From Streptomyces sp. NRRL S-118 (GTDB lineage Bacteria; Actinomycetota; Actinomycetes; Streptomycetales; Streptomycetaceae): a DNA stretch of 10,155 nucleotides. Below are positions 8,065 to 10,155 of the stretch, in pieces; within the stretch, counting starts at the first letter, position 1, and each line of letters opens with the position of its first letter. The position numbers were made by a program, and so were the translations under genes. The notes below the pieces were generated by a model. The model was not told the DNA's origin. It worked only from the letters and a program-made list of their open reading frames with translations, and did not search any database. The stretch spans positions 1 to 10,155 of the forward strand of contig NZ_KL591014.1 of the NCBI RefSeq assembly GCF_000716335.1, given 5' to 3'.

Positions 8065-8520
8065 GTGCTGAGCGGTTTCAAGGACTTCATCCTGCGCGGC
8101 AACGTCATCTCCATGGCCATCGGTCTGGCCGTCGGTGCCGCGTTCACGGCGGTCGTCACCGCCTTCAGCAACGCCTTCATCGCGCCGCTGATCGGCCTCG
8201 CCACCGGCTCGGTGGGCGACTTCAGCAAGGCATACTTCACGGTCGAGGGGGCCAGGTTCCCCTACGGCCTGTTCATCAGCGCCGCCCTGGCCTTCGTGAT
8301 CACCGCGGCCGTGCTCTACTTCTGCGTCGTCGTCCCCATGATGAAGATCCAGAGCCGCTTCAAGCGGGAGGAGCCCTTCGACGTCAAGGCGGCGCTGCGC
8401 GACTGCCCCCGCTGCTGGTCCGAGATCCCGGCCGTCGCCACCCGCTGCCGCCACTGCACCAGCGAGGTGGAGCCGCTGCCGGAGGCGCTCGAGAAGGCCG
8501 GGCTGCCGCGCCCGCGCTGA
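8065..8520 (+). CDS. mscL: MscL-family mechanosensitive channel with C-terminal zinc ribbon
   Basis: MscL is a homopentameric membrane pore that opens under tension on hypo-osmotic shock. The 151 residues begin with the MscL signature: [20 protein letters not shown] (5-24), first helix about 13-44 with the gate region. After a short periplasmic loop comes the second helix, about 66-92. The cytoplasmic part differs from standard MscL. The usual helix ending in a TEIRDLL-like motif is cut short, and [18 protein letters not shown] (114-131) follows, giving C114-x2-C117-x10-C128-x2-C131. This is a four-cysteine, zinc-ribbon-like arrangement. In a pentamer five such knuckles would cluster below the pore. 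Zn binding is inferred from the spacing. An additional C87 sits in helix two. The start is GTG with GAGGAG seven bases upstream. Position behind nuoN suggests shared transcription; the functional link to complex I is not known. Confidence 0.88.
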   Translation: MLSGFKDFILRGNVISMAIGLAVGAAFTAVVTAFSNAFIAPLIGLATGSVGDFSKAYFTVEGARFPYGLFISAALAFVITAAVLYFCVVVPMMKIQSRFKREEPFDVKAALRDCPRCWSEIPAVATRCRHCTSEVEPLPEALEKAGLPRPR

Positions 8521-8547
8521 GTCACCCGGACGGACCGGCGCCGCCGG

Positions 8548-8567
8548 CGCCCCGCTCCGCCGGGGCG
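8548..8567 (+). terminator. Terminator-like hairpin after mscL
   Basis: Perfect 7-bp arms CGCCCCG and CGGGGCG enclose a six-base loop, 27 bases after the mscL stop. There is no T-tract, which is common for Streptomyces terminators. It may end the nuo-mscL transcript. With this base composition a chance hairpin is possible. Confidence 0.5.
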
Positions 8568-8585
8568 AGGGAACCCGCCACTCCT

Positions 8586-8628
8586 GCCTGGCGTTGACCA
8601 GGCGGGGAGGGTCCACTGGACAGTGGAC
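8586..8628 (+). promoter_or_regulatory. Two inverted repeats and a weak promoter candidate upstream of htpX
   Basis: GCCTGG-n6-CCAGGC occupies 8586-8603. It is followed by the near-perfect palindrome GTCCACTGGACAGTGGAC at 8611-8628 (8-bp arms, two central bases GA). The loop and right arm of the first repeat contain TTGACC (8594-8599), a good -35 box. The sequence 17 bases further (TGGACA, 8617-8622) is a poor -10, so the promoter is only a candidate. A palindrome placed over a -10 region would suit a dimeric repressor. No known operator consensus is recognised. Confidence 0.4.
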
Positions 8629-8668
8629 GAGGACCAGCACCAGCAAGGGTTCCCCTGCCGCACCACTT

Positions 8669-8674
8669 GGAGGG
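8669..8674 (+). promoter_or_regulatory. Ribosome binding site that fixes the htpX start
   Basis: GGAGGG lies six bases before GTG 8681. An in-frame TTG at 8594 would add 29 residues of non-membrane sequence and has no such site, so 8681 is preferred. Confidence 0.75.
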
Positions 8675-8680
8675 CGTACC

Positions 8681-9544
8681 GTGCACCGCCGGCACAACGG
8701 GCTGAGGACCGCCGTACTCCTCGGGGGACTGTCCGCACTCATCATCCTCATCGGCAGTCTCTTCGGGCGTACGGGCCTGATCGTCGCGCTGGTCGTGGCG
8801 CTCGGCACCAACGCGTACGCGTACTGGAACAGCGACAAGCTCGCGCTGCGCGCCATGCGGGCGCGCCCGGTGAGCGAGTTCCAGGCGCCGCAGCTGTACC
8901 GGATGGTGCGTGAGCTGTCGACCCAGGCGCGCCAGCCGATGCCGCGGCTGTACATCTCGCCGACGCAGGCCCCCAACGCCTTCGCGACCGGCCGGAACCC
9001 GCGCAACGCGGCCGTCTGCTGCACCGAGGGCATCCTGCAGATGCTCGACGAACGCGAGCTGCGCGGTGTGATCGGCCACGAGCTCAGCCATGTCTACAAC
9101 CGGGACATCCTGATCTCGTCGGTCGCCGGCGCCCTCGCCTCCGTGATCATGTTCCTGGTGAATTTCGCCTGGCTGATCCCGGTGGGCCGCTCGGACGACG
9201 ACGACGGCCCCGGGCTGCTGGGCATGCTCCTGATCATGATCCTCGGCCCGCTCGCCGCGTCCCTCATCCAGCTCGCCATCAGTCGCTCCCGCGAGTACGA
9301 GGCGGACGCCGCGGGCGCCCAGCTCACCGGTGACCCGCTCGCCCTGGCTGCGGCCCTGCGCAAGCTGGAGGCGGGCACCAAGCGGCTGCCGCTGCCCCCG
9401 GAACCGAGGATCGAGACCGCGAGCCACATGATGATCGCGAACCCGTTCCGTCCCGGCCGGGGATTCACCAGGATGTTCTCCACCCACCCGCCGATGGCGG
9501 AACGTATCGCCCGGCTCGAAGAGATGGCAGGTCGCCGCCCGTGA
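8681..9544 (+). CDS. htpX: HtpX-type membrane zinc metalloprotease
   Basis: HtpX is an M48-family protease in the cytoplasmic membrane that degrades misfolded membrane proteins; it faces the cytoplasm and uses one zinc ion. The 287 residues hold the HExxH site at H133-E134-L-S-H137, and the third ligand region [12 protein letters not shown], with E205 as the likely ligand and D209 conserved. Hydrophobic segments lie at about 10-28 and 31-48 and at about 144-167 and 178-200, the usual four-helix plan. [13 protein letters not shown] (105-117) and the C-terminal [14 protein letters not shown] (266-279) are family features. The length is normal (about 285-295). It has its own 160-base upstream region with a possible promoter and dyads, and it overlaps the following yccF-like gene by four bases, so these two are co-transcribed. 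Confidence 0.94.
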   Translation: MHRRHNGLRTAVLLGGLSALIILIGSLFGRTGLIVALVVALGTNAYAYWNSDKLALRAMRARPVSEFQAPQLYRMVRELSTQARQPMPRLYISPTQAPNAFATGRNPRNAAVCCTEGILQMLDERELRGVIGHELSHVYNRDILISSVAGALASVIMFLVNFAWLIPVGRSDDDDGPGLLGMLLIMILGPLAASLIQLAISRSREYEADAAGAQLTGDPLALAAALRKLEAGTKRLPLPPEPRIETASHMMIANPFRPGRGFTRMFSTHPPMAERIARLEEMAGRRP

Positions 9545-9933
9545 AAACGATCCTGAACGTCATATGGCTGGTGCTGAGCGGCTTCTGGCTCTTCCTCGGC
9601 TACCTCGCGGCCGGTCTGCTGCTCTGCATCACCATCATCGGCATCCCCTTCGGCATCGCCGCGTTCCGCGTCGGCCTGTACGCGCTGTGGCCCTTCGGCC
9701 AGACGGTGGTGGACCGCCGTGACGCGGGAGCCGCGTCCTGCGTCGGGAACGTCCTGTGGCTGGTCCTCGCGGGCTGGTGGCTCGCGCTCGGCCACATCGT
9801 CACCGGGATCGCGCTGTGCGTCACGATCATCGGCATTCCGCTGGGCATCGCGAACTTCAAGCTGATCCCCGTCTCGCTGCTGCCGCTGGGCAAGGAGATC
9901 GTCCCGACGGACCGGCCGTTCGCGACCCGCTGA
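9541..9933 (+). CDS. yccF: YccF-family small membrane protein (tandem YccF domains)
   Basis: A 130-residue integral membrane protein of the YccF (DUF307) family, whose function is not established. It consists of two 52-residue repeats, residues 6-57 and 70-121, that align without gaps with about 28 identities. Each has NV(I/L)WLVL(S/A)G at its start, then C(I/V)TIIGIP(F/L)GIA and a PxG element near its end. The short linker between them (58-69) is charged and small. Each repeat supplies one to two membrane segments, so the protein looks like a fused dimer. The GTG start overlaps the htpX stop (GTGA), and the pair probably forms a two-gene operon that ends at the hairpins starting one base after this stop. 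The symbol follows the E. coli homologue. Confidence 0.88.
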   Translation: MKTILNVIWLVLSGFWLFLGYLAAGLLLCITIIGIPFGIAAFRVGLYALWPFGQTVVDRRDAGAASCVGNVLWLVLAGWWLALGHIVTGIALCVTIIGIPLGIANFKLIPVSLLPLGKEIVPTDRPFATR

Positions 9934-9983
9934 CCGGCGGCGTCTCCGCCGGCGGTGCCGGCGGAGTCACGCCGGCACCGCCG
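9934..9983 (+). terminator. Strong bidirectional-type hairpin pair after yccF
   Basis: Two hairpins share bases 9950-9952. The first is CCGGCGG-CGTCT-CCGCCGG (9934-9952, 7-bp arms). The second is CGGCGGTGCCGGCG-GAGTCA-CGCCGGCACCGCCG (9950-9983), with 14-bp perfect arms and a six-base loop. They start directly after the yccF stop. The second is by far the strongest inverted repeat I found in the window and should stop transcription of htpX-yccF, even though only ATTGT follows it. Confidence 0.85.
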
Positions 9984-9984
9984 A

Positions 9985-10007
9985 TTGTCAGTGCCGTGGT
10001 CCACCAT
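9985..10007 (+). promoter_or_regulatory. RecA-NDp / PafBC-type DNA-damage promoter candidate
   Basis: TTGTCAGTG (9985-9993) is an exact match to the -35 half of the actinobacterial RecA-independent damage promoter, TTGTCRGTG-N8-TAnnnT. After exactly eight bases comes CACCAT (10002-10007), which keeps the A and the final T of the -10 but has C in place of the first T. The site begins one base after the terminator hairpin, as expected for the promoter of a new unit. Expected transcription start is about 10014. The target gene is the small ORF at 10014 or something beyond the right edge. Confidence 0.6.
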
Positions 10008-10013
10008 GAACGC

Positions 10014-10139
10014 ATGACGGATCACGTGCACGCCTACGAGCCCGGGCGGCCGGTCACGCCCGCCGCCCGCCCGGCGCGCGCACGGCCGATCGGGCTGATA
10101 CCACCGATACGGCCACGCCGCGCGTCCCGCGCCGGCTAG
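10014..10139 (+). CDS. Possible leaderless small ORF, 41 aa, Pro/Arg-rich
   Basis: ATG 10014 to TAG 10137-10139 encodes 41 residues beginning MTDHVHAYEPGRPV and ending in a basic Pro/Arg/Ala-rich part (PPIRPRR near the end). No ribosome binding site precedes it, but the ATG lies about seven bases after the -10 of the damage-type promoter, so the transcript could begin on the ATG and be translated leaderless, a common mode in actinobacteria. I recognise no family. It could be a real small protein, a regulatory leader peptide, or a chance ORF in GC-rich sequence; its composition alone is not convincing. Confidence 0.35.
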   Translation: MTDHVHAYEPGRPVTPAARPARARPIGLIPPIRPRRASRAG

Positions 10140-10155
10140 GGCCTCTCGTTTGGAT

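Larger units (their letters stand above)
8521..8680. other. Intergenic region mscL-htpX
   Basis: This is the only non-coding gap between 386 and 9933 longer than 30 bases. It holds the mscL hairpin (8548-8567), the two inverted repeats with the promoter candidate (8586-8628) and the htpX ribosome binding site. I see no small gene or RNA gene in it. Confidence 0.8.

Noticed and set aside
8594..8680. TTG start giving a 316-residue HtpX
   Set aside because: The additional 29 residues are not HtpX-like, there is no ribosome binding site, and GTG 8681 has GGAGGG at six bases.
9600..10031. Minus-strand ORF across yccF and the terminator
   Set aside because: It runs through a 14-bp perfect hairpin and the repeats of yccF, with no recognisable domain; shadow of the + strand gene.
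10043..10069. Hairpin CGGGCGG / CCGCCCG inside the small ORF
   Set aside because: Arms of 7 bp with a 13-base loop in more than 80 percent GC sequence are expected by chance.

Overview
The window is very GC-rich with almost exclusively G/C third positions. It has many GTG starts and tightly packed genes joined by 1-4 base stop/start overlaps. This is typical of a Streptomyces-type actinomycete chromosome. All genes I support lie on the + strand.

Layout. (1) 1-389: the C-terminal end of a gene that enters from the left and ends in a disordered acidic tail built of 14 six-residue repeats. (2) 386-8039: an uninterrupted run nuoH-I-J-K-L-M-N, which encodes the membrane arm and the membrane-proximal Fe-S subunit of a complex I-type respiratory proton pump. 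Spacing between these genes runs from a 4-base overlap to a 3-base gap, so they should form one transcript. (3) 8065-8520: an MscL-family mechanosensitive channel whose C-terminus is replaced by a four-cysteine zinc ribbon, 25 bases after nuoN. (4) 8521-8680: a 160-base gap with one terminator-like hairpin, two further inverted repeats and a weak promoter-like sequence. (5) 8681-9933: htpX (membrane zinc protease) and a yccF-type membrane protein, overlapping by 4 bases. (6) 9934-10155: a strong pair of overlapping hairpins, followed at once by a close match to the RecA-independent DNA-damage promoter of actinobacteria (TTGTCAGTG-N8-TAnnnT). A 41-codon ORF starts where that promoter would begin its transcript.

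The nuo genes look like the second, non-canonical complex I locus known in several Streptomyces rather than the main 14-gene operon. NuoH is short (322 aa) with an altered acidic loop, NuoI is divergent, and the gene before nuoH does not look like the end of a standard NuoG. In such loci the NADH-input module (nuoE, F, G) is absent and the electron donor is unknown. This window cannot prove the absence, because it starts just before nuoH.

The membrane subunits keep the lysines and glutamates needed for proton pumping, so the encoded machine is probably an active pump. MscL, HtpX and YccF follow as a plausible membrane-stress or quality-control group, though co-transcription is only likely for mscL. 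The most interesting points are the zinc-ribbon MscL, the glycine-register repeat tail, the NuoH loop change, and the damage-type promoter with a possible leaderless small ORF at the right edge.
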